Virus record (IMG/VR): IMGVR_UViG_3300037119_005152
Coordinates: 1-20,550 of that record
Length of the DNA stretch: 20,550 nt
Source: a virus
Direction: 5' to 3' (one strand)
The position numbers were made by a program, and so were the translations under genes. This document shows, piece by piece, positions 1 through 8,080 of this stretch (positions are counted from its first letter, which is position 1; each line of letters begins with the position of its first letter). The notes below the pieces were generated by a model. The model ran no database searches and had not been told where the DNA came from. It worked only from the letters and a program-made list of their open reading frames with translations.

Positions 1-1
1 A

Positions 2-1522
2 ACCATGGCGGGCATGACGGATGCGACTGAGAAGGCCGCGCTTGCTACCGCGGTGTTCGGCAAGGGTGGCGCCGAGATGGTCCGCGTGCTCGACCAGGGC
101 AGCCAATCCATCGAGGCGATGAAGCAGAACGCCAAAGACCTTGGCATCATCATTCCCGAGGATCTGATAGCCCGGTCCGGCGCACTGGACGACAAGCTGA
201 CGACGTTAGCAAAAGTCATCGAAGTCAACCTCAGTGAAGCGCTCGTCAAGGCCGCGCCGCTGCTCGTCGCCGCCGCCGAGGGCATGGTGAAACTCGCGAA
301 GGGAGCCAACGCTGCCAGCAACGCGTACAACGCGTTTATGGAAGTGCTTCATCCGGAGCCGGTGGCGGTGCTCAACGATGAACTCTACACGACCCAGGTG
401 CGGATGAAGGAAGTCGGGGACGAGGTCAGGGTGGCCGAGGCCGAGCTGGCGAAGCTCAAGGCGGACCTGGTAGGCGCACCGGCCGCTATTGTCGAGGTTC
501 AGACCGCCGAAGCCCAGGCAAAGATAGATGGGCTGCGTGCGCAACTAGATGATCTGGACGCCCACGCGAAAGACATCAAGGTCACCATGGACACCGAGCA
601 GGCCCGCGCCGCGATAGACCAACTCCGCTCGTCCGACCTGGCCGCGCTGAACGCGGATGATGCCGCCCGTGCCAACCGGCCACGCGTCCACCGCGGCGGC
701 ACCGGCGGCACCGGCGGCACCGGCACCGGCCGCAGCGGCGGCGCCACCGGTGGCGATGGCAGCGGCGGCTTTGACCCGGAGTTCCTCCGGCAGCGCGCCA
801 ACAGCGATGCCATCCTGGAGTACCTGCGCGGGCAAGAGGGGCGATGGGGCACCACGTACCTGCGCGGCGGGCAAGAGACGAATAAGCTGCTGCAGGGAGG
901 CAACGATCTTGCTCAGGCGACGGAAGCGGACATCGAAGAGGCCATCGCGAACCAGGAGCGGGGGATCAAGACGACGGAGAACGGGGTCGACGTGACGAGG
1001 TACGGCCTCGAAAACAGCGCCCAGATAATCACCGGCAGCATCGACAGGAACGGTTATTACGTTAGCGGGCGGTTCGAGGAGGCGACCAGTGCGCAGACCA
1101 ACGCACTGCTGGGGGGGCTGGGAGGCAGCTTCCGCGACATGGGTACCGCGCTGCGGTCGATCCCATGGAACCAGCGCACCATGGCGGCCGCTAATGAAAG
1201 TACCGGCTTCAGGTTCTCCGGTCTCGGCAACGCCGACAGTTGGGCCGGCAAGCGCCTGACGATCGGCGGCGGCAGTACATCGATGCACAACCGGTTCGGC
1301 AAGGGCTTTTGGGGAACGACAGATCCCGCCTTGTCGATGGGGACGTCTGGCATCGAGGGCACCTCGACGATCACCAGCGGCGGCGGCGCTGCCATCAACG
1401 TCAACGTGACCGTCCGACCGATCCTGGAGGGGACGCGGCTGTCAGCGCAGAGCGCGGCGGAAATCAAGCAGGCGGCATCGGCCGGCGCCAATGCGGCCTT
1501 GAGGGCGTTCAATGGTCGATAA
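2..1522 (+). CDS. Phage tail tape measure protein, C-terminal part (5' truncated by window)
   Basis: The frame is open to the first base of the window, so the ATG at 5 is probably internal and the N-terminus lies outside. The first ~100 residues (VFGKGGAEMVRVLDQGS, then an LGIIIPEDLI-like stretch) resemble prophage tail length tape measure proteins (TMP_2 type), which set tail length and pass through the tail tube. Residues ~130-215, counted from that ATG, are Ala/Glu/Lys-rich and likely coiled coil. A Gly/Thr/Ser linker follows at ~228-256, then a C-terminal region ending in a hydrophobic, Ala-rich segment. Its end overlaps the start of the distal tail gene by 11 bases. Position directly before distal tail and hub genes fits the standard siphophage tail order. 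The family call is firm, the full length unknown. Confidence 0.85.
   Translation, partial: TMAGMTDATEKAALATAVFGKGGAEMVRVLDQGSQSIEAMKQNAKDLGIIIPEDLIARSGALDDKLTTLAKVIEVNLSEALVKAAPLLVAAAEGMVKLAKGANAASNAYNAFMEVLHPEPVAVLNDELYTTQVRMKEVGDEVRVAEAELAKLKADLVGAPAAIVEVQTAEAQAKIDGLRAQLDDLDAHAKDIKVTMDTEQARAAIDQLRSSDLAALNADDAARANRPRVHRGGTGGTGGTGTGRSGGATGGDGSGGFDPEFLRQRANSDAILEYLRGQEGRWGTTYLRGGQETNKLLQGGNDLAQATEADIEEAIANQERGIKTTENGVDVTRYGLENSAQIITGSIDRNGYYVSGRFEEATSAQTNALLGGLGGSFRDMGTALRSIPWNQRTMAAANESTGFRFSGLGNADSWAGKRLTIGGGSTSMHNRFGKGFWGTTDPALSMGTSGIEGTSTITSGGGAAINVNVTVRPILEGTRLSAQSAAEIKQAASAGANAALRAFNGR
695..727 (+). repeat. 9-bp tandem repeat coding a Gly-Gly-Thr linker
   Basis: Three perfect tandem copies of GGCGGCACC at 695-721, followed by a partial copy (GGCACC, 722-727). 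In frame it encodes Gly-Gly-Thr units, residues ~231-241 of the tape measure fragment. It lies between the coiled-coil region and the C-terminal region. Copy number could vary by slippage without breaking the frame. Confidence 0.8.
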
Positions 1523-2120
1523 CGTCATCATGGACGAGCGCATGGCGCTCGGCTTCAAGGGCGGCCCGACCTTTTCGACCGACAAGCTGGTGATGGTCAA
1601 CGGCCAGGAACGCCGGCTGCAGAACCGTTCGGTCGCCATCCACAACTACGTCTGGAGTTTCAAGAACACCTCGCTGGCGATCGAGGCCTCGCTCAAGGCG
1701 TTCTGGTTCGATCGGCGCGGTGATTTCAAGGCGTGGCTGCTGAAGGACTGGTCGGACTATTCCGGCACGCTGCAGGCCATCGGCGTCGGCACCGGCGCGC
1801 TCACCACCTTCCAGCTCATCAAGACCTATACGGCGGCGGGGTCGAACCCATACCAGCGCACGATCCGGCATATCAAGGCCGGTACGCTGTCGGTTTATGT
1901 CGACGGCGTCCTGGCGCCTGACACCGGCTACACGGTCACCGGCACCGGGCTGATTACGTTTTCCGTCGCGCCGGCCAGCGGCAAGATCGTCACGGCCACA
2001 TATGAATTCTTCGTGCCCGTGCGCTTCGAGGGCGATCGCTTCACATCGATTGTCGACTTCCAGCCGCAGATGGACATCATATCCATTGAAGACGTGACCG
2101 CGATCGAGGTCGTCCCGTGA
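1512..2120 (+). CDS. Distal tail protein, DUF2460 / RcGTA g12 type
   Basis: 202 residues. The N-terminus (GFKGGPTFSTDKLVMVNGQE, then RRLQNRSVAIHNYVWSF) matches the pattern of the TIGR02217/DUF2460 family, whose RcGTA member is the distal tail protein that links tail tube and baseplate hub. The middle (residues ~60-75, FWFDRRGDFKAWLLKDWSDY) is the family's characteristic Asp/Trp-rich segment. The ATG at 1512 has GAGGG about 7 bases upstream and overlaps the tape measure end; an in-frame ATG at 1530 is the alternative. It ends in a GTGA overlap with the hub gene. Gene order tape measure, this gene, hub is the same as in RcGTA and many alphaproteobacterial siphophages. Confidence 0.85.
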   Translation: MVDNVIMDERMALGFKGGPTFSTDKLVMVNGQERRLQNRSVAIHNYVWSFKNTSLAIEASLKAFWFDRRGDFKAWLLKDWSDYSGTLQAIGVGTGALTTFQLIKTYTAAGSNPYQRTIRHIKAGTLSVYVDGVLAPDTGYTVTGTGLITFSVAPASGKIVTATYEFFVPVRFEGDRFTSIVDFQPQMDIISIEDVTAIEVVP

Positions 2121-2932
2121 GAAGCTGGGACTCCGCGCTGCTCGCCATGTTGAGCGGCGGCGAAGTCACAAGATGCTTCCTGGCCGAACTCACCAATCCG
2201 ACCGGTCAGACCGTTCGCCTTACCAACCATGACGTCGATATGATCGTCGGCGCGGACACCTACATCAAGACGCCCGGCTTCAACCTCTCCCGGTATACCG
2301 TGAAGAACGGCGGCGAGGCCGCGACGCTCGATTTCGAAATTCCGCTTTCCGATGAGGGGCCGATCCTGATTGAGCATGTTCGCCGCGGCGCATGGCGTGG
2401 CGCGACGATCATTGTCTGGGTCGCGGATACGGCCGTCCCGGCGCATCGCAACGTCCTGGCCGAAGGGTTCGTCGGGCGCCTTGATTTCACCGACCGACTT
2501 CAGGGTACGATGGAACTGGTCACGCTTGCCGATGCGCTGAAGGACGTCTTGCTGTTCACGATCCAGCCGGCGTGTCCGTTCAAGTTCTGCGGCCGGGAAT
2601 GCGGCGCCGTTGAAGCGACATGGACGCGGGCGGGCGAGGTGACATCGGTCATCAGCCGCCGCTCCTTCACGGCCACGATCGCCAGTCCCGGTGCTCTTAA
2701 CTTCGCGCACGGCAAGGTGACGTGGACGTCCGGCGCCAATGCCGGCGCGACCGGCTGGGTGCGCGACTGGACGTCCGGCACGGGGACTTTCGCGATGGTG
2801 ACCGACTTCCCGTTCGACATCGCGGTCGGCGACGATTTCCAGGTGCTGGCCGGCTGCAGGAAGAACCGCGCCGATTGCGCGGCATATAACAACATCGACC
2901 GCTACGGCGGGTTCGACTTCGTGGCGCGCTGA
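2117..2932 (+). CDS. Baseplate hub protein, DUF2163 / BR0599 type
   Basis: 271 residues, GTG start overlapping the previous stop (GTGA). The N-terminal half (residues ~17-150) looks like DUF2163, the C-terminal part like Phage_BR0599. The RcGTA counterpart is the hub protein, functionally like lambda gpL. Cysteines lie at ~153, 158 and 162 (CPFKFCGREC) and at ~247 and 254 (CRKNRADC). In this family and in gpL such a set is known or proposed to hold an iron-sulfur cluster; here that is inferred from spacing only. The gene ends TGATG into the next one. In RcGTA-like clusters an NlpC/P60 peptidase gene usually comes next; it is absent here. Confidence 0.85.
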   Translation: MRSWDSALLAMLSGGEVTRCFLAELTNPTGQTVRLTNHDVDMIVGADTYIKTPGFNLSRYTVKNGGEAATLDFEIPLSDEGPILIEHVRRGAWRGATIIVWVADTAVPAHRNVLAEGFVGRLDFTDRLQGTMELVTLADALKDVLLFTIQPACPFKFCGRECGAVEATWTRAGEVTSVISRRSFTATIASPGALNFAHGKVTWTSGANAGATGWVRDWTSGTGTFAMVTDFPFDIAVGDDFQVLAGCRKNRADCAAYNNIDRYGGFDFVAR

Positions 2933-3723
2933 TGGTCCTCGCGATAACCGGCGGCGATGCAGGCGCCGCCTCCATGGCCCAGTCACAGTGGGCGCGCTTC
3001 CAGCCATCGGGGCCGACGTCGCATACCGAGGTCACAACCAACCCGGCCCAGTTGTCAGCCAGGACAGATGTCAACCAAGCGCAGCAGGCGCTCGGTCAGC
3101 CATTGCCGGTCGTCATCGGCACGGGCCGTGTCGATGGCATCTATTTCATCGGCGGCGTCGAGACCGTCTCGACCGTGACGGAGACGACGACGACGACCCC
3201 TAACCCGCCATCGAACCAGTATGTCACGATCGTCGGCGGCAACATGGGATCCGCTTCCATGGTGGCCTCGCAGTGGAGAATGTTCGGCGGCGGCAGCACC
3301 TCCGTCACCGAGGCAGTGACGGAAATCGAGAACCAGACAATGGCCGGCTATGTCCTGGCCTACGACGCTTACGAGCGCGGATATGATCTGGTCCGGCTGG
3401 AGATCGATGGCCAGGTCGTCTACGACATCGAGGCGGGGATCCCGGCCTCGCAGACATTCCGCTTCTATGGCGGCCGGCATGCGTCGACCGACGCGATCCT
3501 GACCGAGATCATCGGCGCCAATGCCGGCGCCTACAAGAACTTCGTGATGGTCTTTATCGACGGCTACCCCTCCGATTCGCCGCCGGGGGTGTCAGCCGTG
3601 ATTTCCAACTACGCCAACAGCGGCATTCCGAAGAAGGCCGATCTTAAGGATCTCATCACCGATATCATGTTCCTGGCCGGGTTCGGACCGGCCGATCTGA
3701 CGTTCGAGGGTTTTGGCAGCTAA
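2932..3723 (+). CDS. Tail tip protein, N-terminal half (J/megatron-like, split)
   Basis: 263 residues. It shows the start of a J-like/GTA-megatron tip protein: GQPLPVVIGTGRVDG (~55-69) corresponds to the usual G-x-P-I-P-x-V-Y-G-x-x-R-V-x-G signature. EIDGQVVYDIEAG lies in the middle (~157-169) and KKADLKDLITDIMFLAGFGPADL near the end corresponds to the next conserved tip-protein segment. That segment normally runs straight on to a G-Y/F-V-I-D motif, but here the frame ends and the motif appears in the next gene after ~175 extra residues. A ~30-residue motif is repeated: GGDAGAASMAQSQW near residue 7 and GGNMGSASMVASQW near 102. The stop overlaps the next start (TAATG). Probably one half of a two-piece tip protein. 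Confidence 0.7.
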   Translation: MVLAITGGDAGAASMAQSQWARFQPSGPTSHTEVTTNPAQLSARTDVNQAQQALGQPLPVVIGTGRVDGIYFIGGVETVSTVTETTTTTPNPPSNQYVTIVGGNMGSASMVASQWRMFGGGSTSVTEAVTEIENQTMAGYVLAYDAYERGYDLVRLEIDGQVVYDIEAGIPASQTFRFYGGRHASTDAILTEIIGANAGAYKNFVMVFIDGYPSDSPPGVSAVISNYANSGIPKKADLKDLITDIMFLAGFGPADLTFEGFGS

Positions 3724-5981
3724 TGGCTACGTCAACCCTCTCGTTCCAGGGCTACTTCATCCAGGACGACGACGTGCAATTGTTCAATTTCACAGCCATT
3801 GCCCCGTCTACCGTGACGTTCCGGTCATTCTCATACGCGGGTGGCGTGAACGGCGCCGGCGCAACGATCCTGCGCGGTGGATTTGATCCGATGCTCGCCG
3901 TCTTCGACGGCGACGGACTCCTGATCGATCAGATCGACGACGACGCGCCTGGCGTGGCGGATGGTGATGGCGTTCCAGTCGACCCGATGACGGGTAACTA
4001 TCAGGATACACTCTTCACGTTATCGCTGGCAGCGGGAACCTATACCGTAGCCATCATGCAGGTTGACAACTGGGCCAATGGTCCGCTGCTCAGCGACGGC
4101 TTTGCGAAAGTCGGACAGGGCAACTACACGGGCGACATTGGGTGCAGCCAGGGGTTCTTCTGCGATACGGCTGGAGGTGATGCAGTCAATCGCGACGGAC
4201 ATTGGGCATTCGACATCATCGGCGTGGAAACAGGTGGCATCGGCGCCGCCATCCCCACCTACGGATTTGTCATCGACAGCGACACCACGGTCCAGACCGT
4301 CGTCCGGTCGATAGCGGACATCTATGGATTCTCGTGGTGCGATACGGGTTCCGGTTTTTTCTTCAAGAAGAGGGAGCGGGACGAACCGTTCTCGATCGAC
4401 ATCGCGCTCGATGCCGACGATATCGTTGAGGCCGTGCAGCCGGTCCGGTCGAGCGACGAGGCCAGCATCAGGACGCCGTCTACCGTCGAGATGGAATATG
4501 TCTCCAAGGAAGGCGGCTACAAGTCTCGGCCCGTTTCGTTCAACATGACCGTGGGTGTCCTGAACTCGATCACCAAGCCGAAGTTCTCGACGCCGATCCT
4601 GTTCGACGACGCGGAGGCGCAGCGCATCGTCACCGAAAAGTTTTTCGAGTACCAGGAAAAACGCCGCAGCCACAGCCTGACTGTCGCGCCGGAAAACATT
4701 GTTCTGCTGCCCGGCGACATCGTTTCCTTTCCGTCCGGCACGCGCACCTACATCACTCGCGTCGAGGAGATAGCGATCGACCTGCGCAACATGGGCGTGG
4801 AGATTAGCGCGCGCGACTTCCAGACCGAGGTCGCGACCCCGATTACGGCGGTTAGCAATACCGGTCCCGTCTGGCAGGTGGTCTACCTGGCGAGCCAGTA
4901 TGTTCACCTCGACATGCCGCTATTGCGCTACAGCGACGACGCCGCCGGCACCTCGCTGGTTCAGTACGGCGTGTTGATGCCGCACAGTCAGGAGCTATGG
5001 TCCGGGGCTTCGCTCTACCGCAGCCCGGTTACGACGGGATATGTCCCGATCTTCAGCCAGTTGCCGCATGCCGGCGTCCTGGGCACCTGCGAAACGGTCC
5101 TGCCGGCGCCGGCCGACCCGTTTGCGCTCGACGATGGCTCGACCCTCACCATCCGCCGCACCACCGCCGCCGCCACCCTGCTGATCGACGCCACCGAGGC
5201 AGAGGTGCTGGATGGCGCCAACAATGCGCTGGTCGGCACCAACGGCCGTTGGGAATGGGTAGGGTACAAGACGGTTGCCGACAATGGCGACGGCACCTAC
5301 ACGCTCAGCGGGTTCACGCTCAGGGGCTACCGCGGCTCGGAAGTGTTCTGCGGCCTGCACGAGATCGACGACACGTTCATCACGATCGACCAGGCGTGGG
5401 TGCGGAGCATGGGACACCCGGTTGTCGATCTCGGCGACACGTTCAATTACAAGGCGGCCGGCTTCGGGCAGAGCCTGAGCTACATCGATGAAACGCGGCA
5501 CACCATTCCCGGCACGGCCGAGACGCCCTATGCACCGACCGGTCTCAAGGCCGACGAAGGCAGCCCGAACGGCATCGACATCAGTTGGGACTATCGGTCG
5601 AGGATAACGACCGGGTTCAATCCGGCCGAACACGGCGAGGCGGCGCTGGCGTTCGAGGTCGATATCTATGACACGGACGGCACAACCTACATCCGCACGC
5701 TGACGACGGCCACGAATTCCGTCCACTATGCCGCGGCGGACGTGATCACGGACTTCGGTTCGGATCCTCCAGCCGAATGTTTCTTCCGGGTCTATATGAT
5801 GTCGGCGCTGCCGATCTTCGTCGCTGGCCAGGATCGGCCCGTCGCGGGGCGCGGCTACGAAGCCCGCGGGCATTTCCCGACAGTTGCGCTGCTGCTGTCC
5901 GGCGACATGCAGAGCGGCACCGATAACGTCAAACTGTCCGGCGATGCAGCGCCCGGCAACCTGCTGCTGACTGAGGAATAG
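3723..5981 (+). CDS. Tail tip protein, C-terminal half, with N-terminal DVUA0089/FDP-type domain
   Basis: 752 residues. Residues ~1-172 resemble DVUA0089-family (FDP) domains: an FNFTA...PSTVTFRSFSYAGG strand pair, a GGFDPMLAVFDGDG motif, then LAAGTYTVAIMQVDN and a late LSDGF. This domain is otherwise typical of secreted and PEP-CTERM proteins. From ~177 (YGFVIDSDTTVQTVVRSIAD) to ~380 the protein is a Phage-tail_3-like tip domain, including LLPGDIVSFPSGTRTYITRV. The middle contains a VGTNGRWEWVGYKT region. Residues ~598-715 look like a fibronectin-III-type domain (APTGLKADEGSPNGIDISWDY). Translation is coupled to the preceding half (TAATG). The two proteins should meet in the baseplate; the extra domain would sit at the tip, perhaps for binding host surface glycans (inference). 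Confidence 0.75.
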   Translation: MATSTLSFQGYFIQDDDVQLFNFTAIAPSTVTFRSFSYAGGVNGAGATILRGGFDPMLAVFDGDGLLIDQIDDDAPGVADGDGVPVDPMTGNYQDTLFTLSLAAGTYTVAIMQVDNWANGPLLSDGFAKVGQGNYTGDIGCSQGFFCDTAGGDAVNRDGHWAFDIIGVETGGIGAAIPTYGFVIDSDTTVQTVVRSIADIYGFSWCDTGSGFFFKKRERDEPFSIDIALDADDIVEAVQPVRSSDEASIRTPSTVEMEYVSKEGGYKSRPVSFNMTVGVLNSITKPKFSTPILFDDAEAQRIVTEKFFEYQEKRRSHSLTVAPENIVLLPGDIVSFPSGTRTYITRVEEIAIDLRNMGVEISARDFQTEVATPITAVSNTGPVWQVVYLASQYVHLDMPLLRYSDDAAGTSLVQYGVLMPHSQELWSGASLYRSPVTTGYVPIFSQLPHAGVLGTCETVLPAPADPFALDDGSTLTIRRTTAAATLLIDATEAEVLDGANNALVGTNGRWEWVGYKTVADNGDGTYTLSGFTLRGYRGSEVFCGLHEIDDTFITIDQAWVRSMGHPVVDLGDTFNYKAAGFGQSLSYIDETRHTIPGTAETPYAPTGLKADEGSPNGIDISWDYRSRITTGFNPAEHGEAALAFEVDIYDTDGTTYIRTLTTATNSVHYAAADVITDFGSDPPAECFFRVYMMSALPIFVAGQDRPVAGRGYEARGHFPTVALLLSGDMQSGTDNVKLSGDAAPGNLLLTEE

Positions 5982-5984
5982 AAA

Positions 5985-6344
5985 ATGGCTGACAAAGAGA
6001 TAGGCGCACTTACCGCCGCCTCGACGCTCGCCGGCACCGAGCTGGCGCACGTCGTGCAGGGCGCCAACAGCCGCAAGGTCACCGCGACAAGGGTGATCAG
6101 CGAGGTCACACATTCGGCTGCTGGCAAGACGACGCCGGTCGATGCCGACGAGATGCCCGTGGTCGACACCGCCGCCTCGGACGTGCTGAAGAAAGTGACG
6201 TGGGCGAACGTCAAGGCGACGCTGAAGACCTATTTCGACACGCTTTATGTGGCGCCCGACGAGGTCGTCGGCGGCAAGATCACGATCGCTTCTACCGCGC
6301 CGTCATCGCCGGCCACCGGCGATGTCTGGATCGACACAAATTGA
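5985..6344 (+). CDS. Small tail appendage / fibre-base protein
   Basis: 119 residues, good ribosome site (GAGGAATAG just before the ATG). The segment TELAHVVQGANSRKVTATRV resembles the short opening of many phage tail-fibre proteins (a 'VVQGGNSRK'-like motif). The C-terminus, ASTAPSSPATGDVWIDTN, is a common fibre motif. No catalytic features. It sits between the tip protein and the lectin-like fibre gene with only 3- and 9-base gaps, which suggests a connector or fibre-base role. The precise function is not known. Confidence 0.55.
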   Translation: MADKEIGALTAASTLAGTELAHVVQGANSRKVTATRVISEVTHSAAGKTTPVDADEMPVVDTAASDVLKKVTWANVKATLKTYFDTLYVAPDEVVGGKITIASTAPSSPATGDVWIDTN

Positions 6345-6353
6345 GGAACTGAG

Positions 6354-7382
6354 ATGGCGTGGTCTTTTGGAGACGGCTTCGACCTGTATGCGGCGGTAGC
6401 CGATATGACAACCGGTTACTGGGACAGCGGGTCTTTTGCTTCTGTTACGCTTGTGGCTGGACGGTTTGCTGGTAGCCAGGCTGTTCAGTGGGCTTCGTCG
6501 ACCAATATCCTTACGAAGTCGTCCAGCGTCAACGACGCTGTGCATCATCTGGTGCTTGCCATCAGGCAGACTGCCGTGCTTTCCGGTTCTACCCTTGGAT
6601 ATTATCTGGAGCTGTTCGACGGTGCCACCGCACAATGTTCCGTCGTGTTTCGCTCGGATGGGGCATTATTGCTGACGTCCGGTGGCCCCGGCGGCACCGT
6701 GCTTGCGACATACGCTGGCGCGATCAGTGCTCAGAACACCTGGTTTGCATTCGAGATCGAGGTGACGATCAACAATACGACCGGCGGCATTGCCGTTCGC
6801 AAGAACGGCAGCACGTCGAACGACTTTTCGGCCGCCAGCCTCGACACCCAGAATTCGGCCAATGCTTACGCAAACAAATTGAGCGTTGGATTGCAGGCAA
6901 TTTTCTCCAGCCATCAGGTCGACGACCTGTTCTGGCAGTCCTCCGCTGCCGCCGGGACGTGGCTGGGCGACATCCGCTGCTACACGCGGATGCCCGCGAG
7001 CGATGCCACGGCAGTGTTTTCGCGTTCCACCGGAGCAACCAATTACAGTTGCGTCGATGAAGCCCCATTGAACACGACCGACTATGTCTTTTCCGCCACG
7101 CCCGGCGACGCCGACTTCTACGGCATTGCCAGTATCGCTTCGACGCCCGCCTCGGTCGTTGCCGTTACCACGCGGGGCTACATGAGCAAGTCAGACGCCG
7201 GCGCGCGAACGGCCTGCGTGCAAATGAAAAGCGGCGGCACCACGGTCGCTTCCACGACGTTGACGTTATCCACAAGTTGGGGATGGACGTGGCGCACCGA
7301 TATGACGGATCCGGCGACGAGCACCGCGTGGACGGCCGCCGGGGTTAACGCCGTACAGATCGGTCCAAAGACAATCGCATGA
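6354..7382 (+). CDS. Tail fibre / receptor-binding candidate with LamG-like fold
   Basis: 342 residues, strong ribosome site (GAGGAACTGAG). The body (~1-215) is rich in alternating beta segments typical of concanavalin A/LamG-like lectin domains: FGDGFDLY at the start, YYLELFDGATAQCSVVFRSDG, NTWFAFEIEVTINNTTGGIAVRKNG, and VDDLFWQSSAAAGTWLGDI before the end of the domain. A second beta-rich region follows (~225-340). Base use looks less GC-rich than in the flanking tail genes, as often seen in exchanged fibre genes (visual impression, not measured). Likely role: adhesion to a host surface polysaccharide. It ends with an ATGA overlap into the next gene. Confidence 0.6.
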   Translation: MAWSFGDGFDLYAAVADMTTGYWDSGSFASVTLVAGRFAGSQAVQWASSTNILTKSSSVNDAVHHLVLAIRQTAVLSGSTLGYYLELFDGATAQCSVVFRSDGALLLTSGGPGGTVLATYAGAISAQNTWFAFEIEVTINNTTGGIAVRKNGSTSNDFSAASLDTQNSANAYANKLSVGLQAIFSSHQVDDLFWQSSAAAGTWLGDIRCYTRMPASDATAVFSRSTGATNYSCVDEAPLNTTDYVFSATPGDADFYGIASIASTPASVVAVTTRGYMSKSDAGARTACVQMKSGGTTVASTTLTLSTSWGWTWRTDMTDPATSTAWTAAGVNAVQIGPKTIA

Positions 7383-7618
7383 CTGACACTCGCGTTACCC
7401 AGGTTGCCCTTGAGCAGTTCATCACGACGAACCCCAGTGTTCGGTTCACGCAGACGGCGATCGAGCAGTGGGCGTCGGTCGCCACGGCCGTCGCGCCAAC
7501 CGGCCGCGCCAAGGTGTGGACCGGCTCGGCCTGGGTGATCAAGCCGGTCAAGGTGTGGTCGGGCTCGGCGTGGGTGACGAAGCCGGCCAAGGTGTGGAAC
7601 GGCAGCGCCTGGGTATGA
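7379..7618 (+). CDS. Small tail protein with KVWxGSAWV repeats
   Basis: 79 residues, started by an ATGA overlap with the lectin-like fibre gene. The C-terminal half consists of three copies of a 13-residue unit, consensus AKVWxGSAWVxKP (the last copy cut after GSAWV). Similar Trp-Asn-Gly-Ser-Ala-Trp repeats occur at the ends of phage tail and fibre proteins, where they probably form small beta hairpins. The N-terminal part (TQVALEQFITTNPSVRFTQTAIEQW) has two similar halves, 'TQVALEQF' and 'TQTAIEQW', which suggests an older duplication. Its position after the fibre gene suggests a fibre accessory or tip role (inference). Confidence 0.65.
   Translation: MTDTRVTQVALEQFITTNPSVRFTQTAIEQWASVATAVAPTGRAKVWTGSAWVIKPVKVWSGSAWVTKPAKVWNGSAWV
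7508..7615 (+). repeat. 39-bp tandem repeat (2 full copies plus 30 bases)
   Basis: Units at 7508-7546, 7547-7585 and 7586-7615 (partial), each beginning G(C/T)CAAGGTGTGG. Most differences between units are silent or affect one residue after Trp (T, S or N), so the protein unit is kept by selection. It encodes the KVWxGSAWV repeats. Confidence 0.85.
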
Positions 7619-8080
7619 ATGACCGAGCAGCCGCCTCCGCATCAGACCGGCGTCGTTGTCGCCGTGCTCAATGCCGTCAAGGGCATGAGCCTAACCAACG
7701 TGCTGGTCATCCTCGTCCTGGCCGTCGTGCTGCTGCCCAGCTATCTGATGTGGCGCATGCTCAACGACCCGGCCATGCTCGGCCGGTTCCTTAGCAGCTA
7801 TGAAGAGGTCACCAGCGATAAGTGGCCGTGCACGCTGCGCATTGCTAGCCTGCGCGGTAGCGGCGACCAGTACTCGATCTCGACCGGTTTCGCATATCAG
7901 GGCAGCGAGCGCTGGACGCTGGCGGTGCTGATGGATCGCAAGCCGACCGATTCCGAGATGCTGTCCTACTGCGAGACGCTGCAGTTATTGGTGGACTTCA
8001 TGCGGGATCCGACCAAGCACCCGCCACCATTTCCAGGCACCGAGGAACCGCTCATTCACATGTATCCCAATGGTCAATGA
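7619..8080 (+). CDS. Single-span membrane protein, unknown function
   Basis: 153 residues starting one base after the previous stop. A hydrophobic segment at ~25-45 (NVLVILVLAVVLLPSYLMW) predicts one membrane helix with a short cytoplasmic N-terminus. The remainder (~50-153), with LRIASLRGSGDQYSISTG and RWTLAVLMDRKP, would then be periplasmic; two cysteines (C71 area and C120 area) could pair. It overlaps the next, secreted, gene (ATGA). Not recognised. Its position at the end of the late operon among membrane proteins suggests an envelope function such as lysis support or superinfection exclusion, but the sequence itself shows neither. Confidence 0.55.
   Translation: MTEQPPPHQTGVVVAVLNAVKGMSLTNVLVILVLAVVLLPSYLMWRMLNDPAMLGRFLSSYEEVTSDKWPCTLRIASLRGSGDQYSISTGFAYQGSERWTLAVLMDRKPTDSEMLSYCETLQLLVDFMRDPTKHPPPFPGTEEPLIHMYPNGQ

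Noticed and set aside
545-1288. Long minus-strand frame across the tape measure
   Set aside because: Shadow of a GC-rich gene; repetitive Ala/Gly composition and no start signal or neighbour context.
1928-3007. 359-codon minus-strand frame across the distal tail, hub and tip genes
   Set aside because: Spans three real genes on the other strand with no recognisable domain.
1-6000. Gene transfer agent cluster rather than phage
   Set aside because: The tail genes are RcGTA-like, but the same window has integrase, attP-like repeats, repressor/Cro switch, recombination genes and endolysin, which fits a temperate phage.
4995-6113. 372-codon minus-strand frame across the tip protein
   Set aside because: Opposite to a well-supported tail gene; Arg/Ala-rich composition typical of a shadow frame.
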